A program made the position numbers and the translations under genes. The notes beneath the pieces were generated by a model. That model searched no databases. It was given only the letters and a program-made list of their open reading frames with translations, and was not told the DNA's origin. 60,640 nt of DNA from an uncultured Alphaproteobacteria bacterium (GTDB taxonomy: Bacteria; Pseudomonadota; Alphaproteobacteria; Rhodobacterales; Rhodobacteraceae): assembly GCA_902524655.1 (NCBI GenBank), contig CABZEG010000006.1, forward strand, positions 1-60,640, read 5' to 3'. Below, in pieces: positions 33,047 through 43,156 of the stretch. The stretch's first letter is position 1. Each line of letters begins with the position of its first letter.

Positions 33047-33822
33047 GAAATAAAGGCGGAGTCATTTAAGAGCTTGATAGAAGAAATAAGTAAAAAAAAC
33101 AAAAGAAACTTCTCAAAAAGCTTCTCGGGTATAAACGATCTTATTTTTTCTCCTATTAAAAAACCAAACATCGATGGAATTACCATTAAAGCAGAGAATA
33201 TAAAGGTTTTTATGTCCAACAAATCGAAGAAGTAGTGGGTAGAAAAAAGTCCGAGTGAACCAACAAATATGTAAAGACCTGTGAGGCCTACGAATTGATC
33301 TTTATTGGATTTCCTTATTAAAAGAAGTACAGCGATTGTTGGTGCCCAAACATGAGTGAACCCCGCTGCTGTGCCTATAATGGCTCCTGATACAACTTGT
33401 AAAATTTTATCGAACCCTCGGCCGAGAGATAGAGAAAAACCTGTCGCGCGATAAATTATAAAAGTGAAAATCATTAAGCTGAGTAAAAAGGAAAGTGTTT
33501 TCTGTTCTAATGAAAATGAAAAATAACTAAAAATGAAGGTACAAACAAAAAGAGATACTAACAGATATTTATTTGATAAAATCATATCAACCTTATCAGC
33601 AGACCTATAATACTGTAAAAAGTTCGTAAACAGCGTTGGTATAATTATCAGCATCATCGCAAGTCTCGGTGAAGTATAAAGGCTTAGAAGTGTTATTGAA
33701 ACGATAGGCAGTCCCATGCCTATGCTACCTTTTACTATTCCAGCAATTAAAAAAACAGCAGCCGTTAAGAAAATAAAATAACTCGTAATATCATCATTAA
33801 AAAAGGTGGGTAAATCAGACAA
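33016..33822 (-). CDS. TauE/SafE family membrane exporter
   Basis: 268 residues, about eight membrane spans. The family pattern GIVKGSIGMGLPIV near the N-terminus is repeated in altered form as GAIIGTAAGFTHVWAPTIAVLLL in the second half. These proteins export sulphite or organosulphonates; substrate not determined, but cysK next door deals with sulphur. The start overlaps the end of pncB by 8 bp, so they are likely co-transcribed. Confidence 0.88.
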   Translation of the reverse strand: MSDLPTFFNDDITSYFIFLTAAVFLIAGIVKGSIGMGLPIVSITLLSLYTSPRLAMMLIIIPTLFTNFLQYYRSADKVDMILSNKYLLVSLFVCTFIFSYFSFSLEQKTLSFLLSLMIFTFIIYRATGFSLSLGRGFDKILQVVSGAIIGTAAGFTHVWAPTIAVLLLIRKSNKDQFVGLTGLYIFVGSLGLFSTHYFFDLLDIKTFIFSALMVIPSMFGFLIGEKIRSFIPEKLFEKFLLFFLLISSIKLLNDSAFISYFINTFGKS

Positions 33823-35107
33823 TCAAAGTTTCTTTACTCTGTTGAGATAATCCAAAAGTTTTTTTGTATTGTTCTATTTTTTTTTCTGGTCCCATTGCCT
33901 TATAAGAATTGTCTGACAATTTTACGGTCGGTTGTCCATTGGCAGAAACAGCTTTACAGACCAATGAAAATGGATCTAACGCCCCATTATCAATCAAACC
34001 TCTAAAATCATTTGTTAATAAAGTTCCCCAGCCGAAACCTATTTGGACTATTTGGCTGAATTTTTCATAGAGCTCAATTATCTTTTTTGTGTCGAGGCCA
34101 TCTGAAAAAATTATCAATTTTTCTTTGGTATTTTCACCCTTTTTTTGCCACCACTCAATGGCGCACTGGGCTCCTATCTCAGGATCACCTGAGTCGATTC
34201 TTACTCCAGTCCACGAAGCAAGCCAGTCAGGCGCATTATTTAAAAAATTTTGGGTGCCATACGTATCAGGTAGTATAACCCTTAAATTCCCATCATGCTC
34301 TTCATGCCAATCCTCTAAAACCTTATAGGGTGCCTGTTTTAGTTCTGTATCCGTTTTTGCCAAAGCTGAAAAGATCATGGGTAGCTCATGGGCATTGGTT
34401 CCTATCGCTTCAAGCTCACGTCGCATAGCGATGAGGCAATTCGAGGTACCAATAAACTTTGACCCCATACCTTCACACATGGCCTGCACACACCAATCTT
34501 GCCAGAGGAAACTATGCCGCCTTCTAGTTCCAAAGTCAGCTATTCTCATTCCATCGAAAGGCTTCAACTGCTCTATTTTTTCCCATAGCTTTGTCATTGC
34601 TCTTGCATACAGAACCTGTAACTCGAAACGCCCCATACTCTTTAAAACAGCTTTAGATCTCAACTCTGTCAATACGGATAAAACTGGAACCTCCCAAAAC
34701 ATAACCTCGGCCCATGGACCTTCGAAACTAATTTCAAACTGCCCATCTTTTTTTCTAATCTCATATTCTGGTAACTTTAGTTTTTCTAACCAATCGATAA
34801 ATGATGGTCTAAATATAGCGCGCTTTCCATAAAATAAGTTTCCTCTTAACCAAGTGGACTCTCCCTTACTTAAAGATAAATCTCTTATATGGTTCAATTG
34901 CTCCCTTAATTCTTGTTCATCTATTACATTTGCAAGGAGTATTTTATTTGATCTATTTAAAACGGAAAACTTAACGGTTACGTCAGGCGCATTTCTCAAC
35001 ACAAATTGAGCCATTAATAATTTGTAAAAGTCTATATCCAGCAAAGACCGCACTATTGGATCAATTTTCCAATTGTGGTTATATACTCTGGAAGCAATAT
35101 CTATCAT
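33815..35107 (-). CDS. pncB: Nicotinate phosphoribosyltransferase
   Basis: Makes nicotinate mononucleotide from nicotinate and PRPP in NAD salvage. The N-terminal MIDIASRVYNHNWKIDPIV, LLDIDFYKLLMAQFV, FGTRRRHSFLWQDW, the catalytic-loop GTSNCLIAMRRELEAIGTNAHE, and RIDSGDP are all typical. 430 residues from ATG 35107; a GTG at 35146 is an unlikely alternative. No clear ribosome-binding site. Confidence 0.95.
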   Translation of the reverse strand: MIDIASRVYNHNWKIDPIVRSLLDIDFYKLLMAQFVLRNAPDVTVKFSVLNRSNKILLANVIDEQELREQLNHIRDLSLSKGESTWLRGNLFYGKRAIFRPSFIDWLEKLKLPEYEIRKKDGQFEISFEGPWAEVMFWEVPVLSVLTELRSKAVLKSMGRFELQVLYARAMTKLWEKIEQLKPFDGMRIADFGTRRRHSFLWQDWCVQAMCEGMGSKFIGTSNCLIAMRRELEAIGTNAHELPMIFSALAKTDTELKQAPYKVLEDWHEEHDGNLRVILPDTYGTQNFLNNAPDWLASWTGVRIDSGDPEIGAQCAIEWWQKKGENTKEKLIIFSDGLDTKKIIELYEKFSQIVQIGFGWGTLLTNDFRGLIDNGALDPFSLVCKAVSANGQPTVKLSDNSYKAMGPEKKIEQYKKTFGLSQQSKETLIV

Positions 35108-35287
35108 AAGATCATAACACAAAGATTTTAGTCCAATTGCAAGCACTAATAGAACGGGATCTAATTACAATAATACGAGTCACATTGATAAAATTTTTAA
35201 TTTTAAATTTTCCAAAGTATTGAAAAAATTGATTTTTTTATGGTTAATTGTTGTTATTGGTGTCTGATAAAAAGGGAGATCAGCTAT

Positions 35288-36208
35288 ATGCCGTTTAAAT
35301 TTTTTAGTAATAAGGAAAACTTTTTTAAAGGTAATCTGCATGGGCACAGCAATTACTCCGACGGAAAACTAACGCCAGAAGAAGTGTGCAACGCATATAT
35401 TGAAAAAGGGTATGACTTTATCTCTATAACAGACCACTTCCTCAAAATGTTTAACTATCCGATAACATCACCTGAATTAAAGATAAAAAATTTTACAGTT
35501 ATACCTGGAGCTGAGTTACATACAAGCGCGATGGAAAATGGAGAACTTTGGCATTTGCTTGCTTTGGGTTTGAATGACAAGTTTAAACCACCTGACCAAC
35601 CTAACTTTTTGATAAACACTAAATCAGAAAATATTGAAAACCTGAGCTCACGTCTTTTCGATGCAGGTGCCTTTGTTTCACTTACACACCCAGAATGGAA
35701 TGGAATGACGCTCAAAGACACACTTAATATCAACAAAGCGCACGCTATAGAGATTTATAATCATAGCTGTGCCATTGAATGTGACAGAGGATCAGGGGTC
35801 GCAGTACTGGATCAGATTCTTAACTATGGGAAAGAACTTAATATCATAGCCACAGACGACTCCCATTTTCATATCGATGATGCGTTTGGAGGCTGGGTTA
35901 TGGTAAAGTCAGAGATTAATAGCGAAGAGGCGATACTTGAAGCTCTTAAAAACGGTCACTACTATTCATCTCAAGGTCCTGATTTCAAAAATATAAAGGT
36001 CCAAAAGGGCCGTTTGGAAGTATTATGCTCACCTGTTGAAAAAATTATTGTTAGTGGATACGGATCAGCAAGCATATACAATAATAAAACTGCTATGGAG
36101 TCTGCAGTTTTTAATTTAGGACTACTTCCCCAAAAAAAATGGCTAAGAGTTACCATTATTGATAATAAGGGAAAGAAGGCTTGGACAAATCCAATCTATG
36201 ATTACTGA
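35288..36208 (+). CDS. PHP-domain metal-dependent phosphoesterase
   Basis: 306 residues from ATG 35288, preceded by GGGAG at about 14 nt. The PHP metal-binding motifs are GNLHGHSNYSDG, ISITDHF, PGAELHT, LTHPEWNG and ATDDSHFH. The C-terminal ~80 residues form a small beta domain. Probably a nucleoside or small-molecule phosphoesterase; no substrate can be assigned. The end is 7 bp from the convergent hydrolase gene. Confidence 0.85.
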   Translation: MPFKFFSNKENFFKGNLHGHSNYSDGKLTPEEVCNAYIEKGYDFISITDHFLKMFNYPITSPELKIKNFTVIPGAELHTSAMENGELWHLLALGLNDKFKPPDQPNFLINTKSENIENLSSRLFDAGAFVSLTHPEWNGMTLKDTLNINKAHAIEIYNHSCAIECDRGSGVAVLDQILNYGKELNIIATDDSHFHIDDAFGGWVMVKSEINSEEAILEALKNGHYYSSQGPDFKNIKVQKGRLEVLCSPVEKIIVSGYGSASIYNNKTAMESAVFNLGLLPQKKWLRVTIIDNKGKKAWTNPIYDY

Positions 36209-36215
36209 GCCTTTT

Positions 36216-37124
36216 TTATATTGTTTGATTTATAAATCTTATAATCTCATCAAAAACCATTCTGGCTTTTTTGGATAAATGACGTGCTCTAAGAAAACCA
36301 TGGGGCAAACCTAAGCCTTCTAGATAAGTTATATCGCACCCGTATTGCTTTAGACTTTCTACATAAGGCTGACAATCATCCGCTAAAGGGTCAATTTCAG
36401 CACTGACCAGTAATGTCTTAGGCATATTATCATTATCAAAATTTCTAATGAGATCATGAAGCCCCATTTTTAATGGAAGGCCAGCACATTTATGATAAAA
36501 ATCTATATCATCTTGAGTTAGAAGCGGCGCATCATAAAACTTTCTCTTATTAGCTCCACTGATCTCACCAGCCAAATCAGGATAGATGAGCACTTGGGCT
36601 TCTGGGCGAATTGAAACATTTCTAACCTTGTTTGCCACAAAACCTGCTAAAGTACCTCCTGCACTATCCCCGACCAAAATTAGTCGTCTCTCAGGATTTT
36701 TAATAAAGTAGTAAAAACGAATGGCATCTAGAAAAAACTCTGGGTATGTAACCTCTGGAGCGAGTGAATAGTCTAGTGAGAAAACGTTACACCCTGTACT
36801 TTCACAAATTTCAGCACATATATCGTCATGACTTTCGAGTCCCCCCACAAGAAACCCTCCCCCATGGAAATATATTAGATCAGACTTATTGTCGGTGCCC
36901 TTAGAATACTGTCGATAGTTCAAAGACCTCTCTTTGAAGGCTACTTTTTTATCTTCAACTTGTACGTTTGGAGGTCTTACTTGTCTAAAATGTTTCACCA
37001 TTTCATTATAGCTTTGCCGTAACTTTTCTACTGAGTCCCCTACATGTTCTTGTGCGAAAGTTTCAGAAATACGTATAAATTCTTTTATTTCTTCATCGAA
37101 CAACTTTTCGTATTTTGGGCTCAT
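36216..37124 (-). CDS. Alpha/beta hydrolase (hormone-sensitive-lipase-like)
   Basis: 302 residues from ATG 37124 (the upstream TTG frame is unsupported). The oxyanion motif is YFHGGGFLVGG, the nucleophile elbow GDSAGGTLAG (Ser at about 157), the acid in SAEIDPLADD and the histidine in GLPHGFLRA. This is the HSL family of esterases. Substrate unknown. It is divergent from the ABC transporter operon, separated by 160 bp, so they might share control. Confidence 0.87.
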   Translation of the reverse strand: MSPKYEKLFDEEIKEFIRISETFAQEHVGDSVEKLRQSYNEMVKHFRQVRPPNVQVEDKKVAFKERSLNYRQYSKGTDNKSDLIYFHGGGFLVGGLESHDDICAEICESTGCNVFSLDYSLAPEVTYPEFFLDAIRFYYFIKNPERRLILVGDSAGGTLAGFVANKVRNVSIRPEAQVLIYPDLAGEISGANKRKFYDAPLLTQDDIDFYHKCAGLPLKMGLHDLIRNFDNDNMPKTLLVSAEIDPLADDCQPYVESLKQYGCDITYLEGLGLPHGFLRARHLSKKARMVFDEIIRFINQTI

Positions 37125-37284
37125 TTTTAATCTCAGGTTACGTAGGGTCAATCTTTGAAATAGTAATGTTTTCTCTTGTCATAGTGTAAATTGTTACTTA
37201 ACATTTAACCTAATCTTTACAATAAATTAAAAAAATCTTTCCATAACGGATAGATTTACTCAAAAATTTAGGGGAGAAATTAAA

Positions 37285-38877
37285 GTGAAAGATAAATTCA
37301 TAAAAGCTCAACAAGAGAAATTGACGCTTGGAGCAATTGATCGACGACAGTTTATGACATCGGCAATCGCTGCGGGTATAGCAATACCAACAGCCTTGTC
37401 ATTGGCTAGTGATGCAATTGCGGCAACACCAAAGAAAGGTGGAAAATTTAGAATGGGTTTAGGGCACGGCTCGACTACAGATACGCTCGACTCAGGAACA
37501 TCGGAAAACCATTTTACTCTTGTGAATGGGTACACCTTTGGAAATCATCTAACCGAAATCAATAATGAAGGAAAGCTTGTTGGCGAATTAGCTGAAACCT
37601 TTGAGTCAGATGATGGTAAAACTTGGGTATTTAACTTAAGAAAAGGTGTTGAATTTCACAATGGAAAAACAATGACATCAGAAGATGTTTTAGCGTCTTA
37701 CGAGCATCATATGGGCGAAAAGTCAACTTCTGCTGCAAAGGGATCACTATCACCTGTAAAGAGTATAAAAGCTGATGGAAAATACAAAGTAATAATGGAA
37801 TTAGACAGTCCTGATACTGACTTCCCTTACATTGTAAGTGACTATCACATCTCTATCAGGCCAGCTGGTGATATGACCTCAGGAGTTGGTACAGGTGGAT
37901 ACATCGTTCAATCCTTCGAACCAGGCGTAAAGTCTGTATTGAAGAGAAATCCAAATTACTGGAAAGAAGGCGCAGCACACTTTGATGAGGTCGAATTATT
38001 ATCGATTGTTGACCCAAATGCTAGACAAACTGCTTTGATAAGTGGTGAAATTGATGCGATGGATAGAGTTGATCTAAAAACTATCAATTTGATGAAGCGT
38101 AACCCAAATATAAACATTATGCAGGCAACAGGAACGGCTCACTATACCTTTCCAATGCGACTAAATGTTGATCCTTTTGGTGATTACGACTTGAGGATGG
38201 CCTTGAAATGGGCTGTGGATCGTCAAGAGCTTGTTGACAAGATCCTTCTTGGTTATGGAGCAGTAGGTAACGATATTCCAATCGGTACTGCGAATTATTT
38301 CCATAACTCGGACTTACCTCAAAGAGAATTTGATGCTGATAAAGCGGCTTTTCACTACAAAAAATCAGGTCACTCCGGAAAAATACAATTATCAGCCGCT
38401 GATGCTGCATTCGCTGGTGCAGTAGATGCTGCCCAATTAATGGCAAACTCTGCAAAAAAAGCTGGAATTGACATCGAAGTGATCCGTGAGCCTAACGATG
38501 GGTATTGGTCTAATGTGTGGAATAATGACGCAAAAGGCTGGTGTGCGTGTTACTGGGGTGGACGACCTGCTGAGACTATGATGTTCTCAGCCGCTTATGT
38601 AGCCGAGTCAAAATGGAATGACACTATGTGGAAAACAACCGACTCTGCTGTTAAGTTTAATCAACTTGTTAAAGACGCCAGGAAAGAACTCGATGAGAGC
38701 AAGAAGCGGGATATTCTTTATGAATGCCAGCGTTTAATTTATGATGATGGCGGATTGCTCTGCCCTCTCTTTAACAGTTACGTAAGCGCAAACAGCAAGA
38801 AAATTGCCCATGGCAAAATAGCAGCCAACTGGGATAGCGATGGCGCCAAGTGTGTTGAGCGTTGGTGGTTTGCATAA
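37285..38877 (+). CDS. Peptide/opine-type ABC transporter substrate-binding protein
   Basis: 530 residues, SBP_bac_5 family. A Tat signal DRRQFMTSAIAAGIAIPTAL precedes a hydrophobic stretch and AIAATPKKGGKF, so it folds before export. The body has WVFNLRKGVEFHNGKTMTSEDV and RMALKWAVDRQELVDKIL, both standard for this family. Good AGGGGAG at the start. The following 66-bp gap holds a hairpin. The five-gene run ends with a UPF0173 hydrolase. Ligand not predictable. Confidence 0.92.
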   Translation: MKDKFIKAQQEKLTLGAIDRRQFMTSAIAAGIAIPTALSLASDAIAATPKKGGKFRMGLGHGSTTDTLDSGTSENHFTLVNGYTFGNHLTEINNEGKLVGELAETFESDDGKTWVFNLRKGVEFHNGKTMTSEDVLASYEHHMGEKSTSAAKGSLSPVKSIKADGKYKVIMELDSPDTDFPYIVSDYHISIRPAGDMTSGVGTGGYIVQSFEPGVKSVLKRNPNYWKEGAAHFDEVELLSIVDPNARQTALISGEIDAMDRVDLKTINLMKRNPNINIMQATGTAHYTFPMRLNVDPFGDYDLRMALKWAVDRQELVDKILLGYGAVGNDIPIGTANYFHNSDLPQREFDADKAAFHYKKSGHSGKIQLSAADAAFAGAVDAAQLMANSAKKAGIDIEVIREPNDGYWSNVWNNDAKGWCACYWGGRPAETMMFSAAYVAESKWNDTMWKTTDSAVKFNQLVKDARKELDESKKRDILYECQRLIYDDGGLLCPLFNSYVSANSKKIAHGKIAANWDSDGAKCVERWWFA

Positions 38878-38900
38878 TATTTAAAGGTTAATTTAAATAG

Positions 38901-38924
38901 GAAGGGCAGAATTATCTGCCCTTC
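38901..38924. repeat. Intercistronic hairpin between binding protein and permease
   Basis: A perfect 10-bp inverted repeat, GAAGGGCAGA-ATTA-TCTGCCCTTC, with A residues rather than T residues after it. It is not an intrinsic terminator on either strand. Hairpins at this place typically protect the abundant binding-protein mRNA or reduce read-through into permease genes; that role is inferred. Confidence 0.6.
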
Positions 38925-38943
38925 TAAAAAAATAGATATTTCT

Positions 38944-39924
38944 TTGCATCCTGTAGTTAAAACAGTTCTTGAGCGTTTGGGGTTAGGCTTGGCCACCCTT
39001 TTTTTCGTTTCTATAATAATTTTCTCAGCAATTGAAATGCTTCCCGGAGACTTCGGACAAGCAATACTCGGTCAAGCAGCATTACCCGAAACAGTGGCTG
39101 CTTTCCGACAGGAATTAGGACTTGATAAACCTGCACACATAAGATACTTCGACTGGGCACTAGGTGCAATACAAGGGGATCTTGGAACGTCTTTTTCTGG
39201 ACGTAATGCTTCTGGCGCCGACAGATCCGCTGAAGTGGTAGATAAAATCGCTCCAAGATTATGGAATACACTGTTTCTGGCTTCAATGGCAGCTCTTATT
39301 GCCGTTCCTCTATCTCTAATATTAGGGATATTAACGGCCCTCTACCGCAACTCGTTTTTTGACAGGTCTGTTAACACAGCCACATTGACAACGATTTCAT
39401 TTCCTGAATTCTTTGTTGCTTACATCTTGATTTTGTTCTTTGCCTCGCTTAACCAGATATTTCCATCTTTGGCAAACGTAGATCCTGATACAAATTTGGG
39501 TGAAAGAATTTACCGTACAGCGCTACCCGCTTTCACATTAACATTAGTGATTGTTGCTCATATGATGAGAATGACACGAGCAGCAATTATAAATCTACTT
39601 GCTAGCCCTTACATACAGATGGCCAAACTATCAGGCGCCTCTCAAACAGAAATTATTCTTAAACATGCGTTACCCAATGCTTGGGCTCCTATCGCAACTG
39701 TCATAGCCTTCAATCTAGCGTATCTTGTAGTAGGCGTAGTCGTCGTAGAGGTCGTTTTTGTATATCCAGGTGTAGGTCAGTTAATGGTAGATGCTGTAAG
39801 GACACGTGACATACCTGTTGTACAGGGATGTGCTCTTATCTTCGCTGTTACGTACATTCTATTAAATCTTATAGCAGATATAATCGGTATAGTTACTAAT
39901 CCAAGATTACTGCATCCTAAATGA
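38944..39924 (+). CDS. ABC transporter permease (DppB/OppB type)
   Basis: 326 residues, six membrane spans. It has the N-terminal VVKTVLERLGLGLATLFFVSIIIFSAIEMLPGD and the EAA-type coupling loop MAKLSGASQTEIILKHALPNA. The start is TTG 38944, with no clear ribosome-binding site; no ATG lies upstream in frame. It overlaps the next permease by 4 bp (ATGA). Confidence 0.9.
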   Translation: MHPVVKTVLERLGLGLATLFFVSIIIFSAIEMLPGDFGQAILGQAALPETVAAFRQELGLDKPAHIRYFDWALGAIQGDLGTSFSGRNASGADRSAEVVDKIAPRLWNTLFLASMAALIAVPLSLILGILTALYRNSFFDRSVNTATLTTISFPEFFVAYILILFFASLNQIFPSLANVDPDTNLGERIYRTALPAFTLTLVIVAHMMRMTRAAIINLLASPYIQMAKLSGASQTEIILKHALPNAWAPIATVIAFNLAYLVVGVVVVEVVFVYPGVGQLMVDAVRTRDIPVVQGCALIFAVTYILLNLIADIIGIVTNPRLLHPK

Positions 39925-40841
39925 ATAAAGATACCAACACATATTCCGCTGCTGGCGAAGTGGGCTCCGTTCTAGAGAGCCGTTCAACTTTCACAAGACT
40001 AAAGATTGAACTTAATAAAGCTCCACTTACTGCAAAATTTGGCATTTTTATAATAATTGTTTTTGTAGGGTTGGCTATTTTTGCTCCCCTTATAGCACCT
40101 TATGGTGAGGCTGAAGTCTTTCCTGAGCCTTACGCACCTTGGAGTGCAAATCATATATTTGGAACCGACCAGATCGGTCGCGATATATTTTCAAGACTGA
40201 TATTCGGGGCACGAAATACTGTTGGAGTTGCTTTTGCTACAACAATTCTTGCTTTTTTAATAGGAGGTGCATTGGGATTGGCTGCTGCTATTAATAGATC
40301 TTATCTGGATCTTTTTTTAAGTAGAACAGTAGATGTTTTAATGGCTATCCCTCAGCTCATTTTTGCATTAGTTTTGCTATCCATCTTCGGCTCTACCATT
40401 ATAAACTTGATCATAATAATCGCAGTGTTGGATTCTACCCGCGTATTTCGCCTTACGAGAGCAGTTTCTCTTAATGTGGTAGTTATGGATTATGTAGAGG
40501 TTGCTAAATTGCGTGGAGAAAATATAAGCTGGGTGATGCGAAAGGAAATTTTACCAAACATTCTCCCACCTTTGATAGCGGAGTTTGGTCTTCGTTTTTG
40601 CTTTGTATTCCTATCCATTGCTGCACTCTCTTTTTTAGGAGTTGGCATTCAACCACCAACTGCGGATTGGGGTTCCATGGTTAGAGAAAATGCTTCTCTC
40701 ATACAGTTTGCCCAATATGATTTAAAGGCGGCGATGACACCACTTTTACCCGCTGCAGCAATTGCTCTTCTTACAGTAGCCGTCAATTTTGTGGTTGATT
40801 GGTTTTTACATAAAACCAGTGGAATTAAAGATGAAAAATAA
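39921..40841 (+). CDS. ABC transporter permease (DppC/OppC type)
   Basis: 306 residues: N-terminal cytoplasmic tail, first span at ~residues 37-58, then IFGTDQIGRDIFSRLIFGARNT and the coupling loop VAKLRGENISWVMRKEILPNI. Partner of the preceding permease. The downstream ATPase start lies inside its last four codons. Confidence 0.92.
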   Translation: MNKDTNTYSAAGEVGSVLESRSTFTRLKIELNKAPLTAKFGIFIIIVFVGLAIFAPLIAPYGEAEVFPEPYAPWSANHIFGTDQIGRDIFSRLIFGARNTVGVAFATTILAFLIGGALGLAAAINRSYLDLFLSRTVDVLMAIPQLIFALVLLSIFGSTIINLIIIIAVLDSTRVFRLTRAVSLNVVVMDYVEVAKLRGENISWVMRKEILPNILPPLIAEFGLRFCFVFLSIAALSFLGVGIQPPTADWGSMVRENASLIQFAQYDLKAAMTPLLPAAAIALLTVAVNFVVDWFLHKTSGIKDEK

Positions 40842-42444
40842 AAAAGACAATACTACTCTGCTTCAAATCAAAGACTTAAAGATTGAAGGTTTTTCCGATG
40901 AAAGATGGCATAAAATCATTAAGGGAGTGAATTTAGAGCTTAAAAGAGGAGAGGTGCTCGGACTGATTGGTGAGTCTGGAGCTGGAAAGTCCACGCTGGG
41001 TCTCGCAGCTATGGGCTATACACAACCTGGATGTCGTATTACAGGAGGTCAAATTAATTTTGACGGTGTTGATCTTACAAAGCGTACTGACTCAGAAAAA
41101 AGAAAGTATTGGGGCAATAGAATGACGTACGTAGCTCAATCAGCTGCCGCTTCATTCAATCCAGCTCATCGTTTAATTAATCAAACTACTGAGTCAACGA
41201 TCAGGGCTGGCCTAAAAAAGCAAAATGAGGCATTTGATGAGGCACGCGCTCTTTATGATGCTCTTAATCTTCCTAATCCAGAAACTATTGGTGAAAGATA
41301 TCCACACCAAGTCTCGGGTGGGCAGCTTCAGCGAATAATGACAGCTATGGCTATGTCACCTAATCCTGATTTAATTGTGTTTGATGAGCCTACCACTGCA
41401 CTAGATGTAACTACCCAAGTTGAGGTTCTTGCCGCAATGCGTGATATCGTTAAAACCTATGGCACGGCAGCAATATATATAACACATGACCTTTCCGTCG
41501 TTGCGCAAATGGCGGATAGAATTAAGGTTTTGAGATATGGTGAAGAAGTTGAGGAAGCGATGACACGAAAAATGTTAAAGTCTCCGAAAGAAGATTATAC
41601 CAAAAGCCTTTGGTCTGTTCGATCTATTCAAAAGCCCGAGAAAAAAAGTAAAGACATTATTTTAGAGGTCAAAAATGTAGATGCGTTCTATGGAAGTTTT
41701 CATGTGTTGAAAAATATTAATATAAAATTGCCCTTGGGCCGGACGGTGGCATTGGTAGGTGAAAGTGGGTCAGGGAAATCAACGGTGGCTCGCGTGATTA
41801 CTGGATTACTGGAGCCAAAAATAGGTTCTGTAAAATTCAAAAATCGTGAATTGCCTCCATCTCTGAAGGGAAGAACTAAAGACCAACTTCAAAAAATTCA
41901 AATGATCTATCAGATGGCTGATGTTGCAATGAACCCTAAGCAGACCGTTTATGATATTATCAGTCGGCCTGCTAGCTTTTTTGCTGGCTTAACAGGTGCT
42001 AATTTACGAAAAAGAGTAATTGAACTCTTAGAGCAAATAGATCTAGATGAAAGTTTTATAGACAGATATCCAAGTGAACTATCTGGGGGGCAAAAACAAC
42101 GCATATGTATAGCAAGGGCTTTAGCCGCTAATCCAGAGGTAGTAATATGCGATGAGGTGACTTCAGCATTGGATCAGATCGTCCAAGAGGGAATTCTTAA
42201 GCTTTTAGGACGATTGCAGAAAGACTTGAATCTCTCCTATATTTTCATAACGCATGACATCGCTACAGTTAAGGCAATATCAGACGAGGTTGTCGTTATG
42301 AATGAAGGAGAAGTTGTTGAACAGGGTTTAAAAAGTGAAATATTTTCACCACCACATCCAGAATATACAGAATTACTACTATCCTCCGTGCCCGAAATGG
42401 ATCCAGATTGGCTAACGGATCTATTGAAAGCGCGAAACTATTAG
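40831..42444 (+). CDS. ABC transporter ATPase, DppD-DppF fusion
   Basis: 537 residues from ATG 40831, carrying two nucleotide-binding domains. Domain 1 has Walker A GESGAGKST, signature SGGQLQR and Walker B LIVFDEPT. Domain 2 has GESGSGKST, SGGQKQR and VVICDEVT, where the last residue pair is Glu-Val instead of Glu-Pro. Such fusions replace separate DppD and DppF in many alphaproteobacteria. It powers the importer encoded upstream. It overlaps the preceding permease gene by 11 bp. Confidence 0.93.
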   Translation: MKNKKDNTTLLQIKDLKIEGFSDERWHKIIKGVNLELKRGEVLGLIGESGAGKSTLGLAAMGYTQPGCRITGGQINFDGVDLTKRTDSEKRKYWGNRMTYVAQSAAASFNPAHRLINQTTESTIRAGLKKQNEAFDEARALYDALNLPNPETIGERYPHQVSGGQLQRIMTAMAMSPNPDLIVFDEPTTALDVTTQVEVLAAMRDIVKTYGTAAIYITHDLSVVAQMADRIKVLRYGEEVEEAMTRKMLKSPKEDYTKSLWSVRSIQKPEKKSKDIILEVKNVDAFYGSFHVLKNINIKLPLGRTVALVGESGSGKSTVARVITGLLEPKIGSVKFKNRELPPSLKGRTKDQLQKIQMIYQMADVAMNPKQTVYDIISRPASFFAGLTGANLRKRVIELLEQIDLDESFIDRYPSELSGGQKQRICIARALAANPEVVICDEVTSALDQIVQEGILKLLGRLQKDLNLSYIFITHDIATVKAISDEVVVMNEGEVVEQGLKSEIFSPPHPEYTELLLSSVPEMDPDWLTDLLKARNY

Positions 42445-42453
42445 GAGATTAAT

Positions 42454-43146
42454 ATGAAAATTATTTGGCTAGGGCATGGAAGCTTTAGAATAGAAATTGA
42501 AGATCGGGTTATGCTTATAGATCCTTGGTTGAATGGCAACCCATTATTCCCTTCAGAAAAAAGACAAGAAGCATTACACGACATAACTGATATTCTTATC
42601 TCTCACGGACACTTTGACCATACGAATGATACTATAGAAATAGCTAAAGAAACTAATGCCCCCATTTATGGAATAGCCGATCTAATGTCGTATTGGGAAG
42701 AGAGTGAAGGGGTTACTACAACCGGATTTAATAAAGGTGGAACTGTTAATCTTGGAAACGTTAAAGTTACTATGGTAAATGCTGTTCACAGCTCATCTAT
42801 GATGAAAAATGGCCAGATAATGTATACTGGTGCTGAAGCAGGCTTTGTAATTGAAGGTGAGAATAATACAATTTATTTTTCTGGGGATACTGACGTGATG
42901 GCTGACATGGAAATAATTAACGACCTTCACAAACCAAATATTGGCATTCTATCCTGTGGTGGACACTTCACTATGGATATGAAAAGGGCAGCCTATGCAG
43001 CAAAAAAATATTTTAACTTTGAGAAACTAATTCCCTGTCACTACAAAACATTTCCTCTTCTCGAACAAAATGCTGATGTTCTAACAGAAGAACTGGGCTC
43101 AAACATAGTTGTTGAGCCCGAAGTTATGAGCCCAATAGAGATCTAA
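42454..43146 (+). CDS. UPF0173-type metal-dependent hydrolase
   Basis: 230 residues, metallo-beta-lactamase fold. It starts MKIIWLGHGSFRIE, with zinc ligands in ISHGHFDH, AVHSS, FSGDTDV and a late PCHYKTFP. The substrate is not known for the family. Starting 9 bp after the ATPase gene with AGGAG upstream, it is probably the last gene of the ABC transporter operon and may act on an imported compound. Confidence 0.88.
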   Translation: MKIIWLGHGSFRIEIEDRVMLIDPWLNGNPLFPSEKRQEALHDITDILISHGHFDHTNDTIEIAKETNAPIYGIADLMSYWEESEGVTTTGFNKGGTVNLGNVKVTMVNAVHSSSMMKNGQIMYTGAEAGFVIEGENNTIYFSGDTDVMADMEIINDLHKPNIGILSCGGHFTMDMKRAAYAAKKYFNFEKLIPCHYKTFPLLEQNADVLTEELGSNIVVEPEVMSPIEI

Positions 43147-43156
43147 TACTGCTATT

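Noticed and set aside
38901-38924. Hairpin as an intrinsic terminator
   Set aside because: It is followed by A residues on the plus strand and no T tract occurs on either side in a sense that would terminate.
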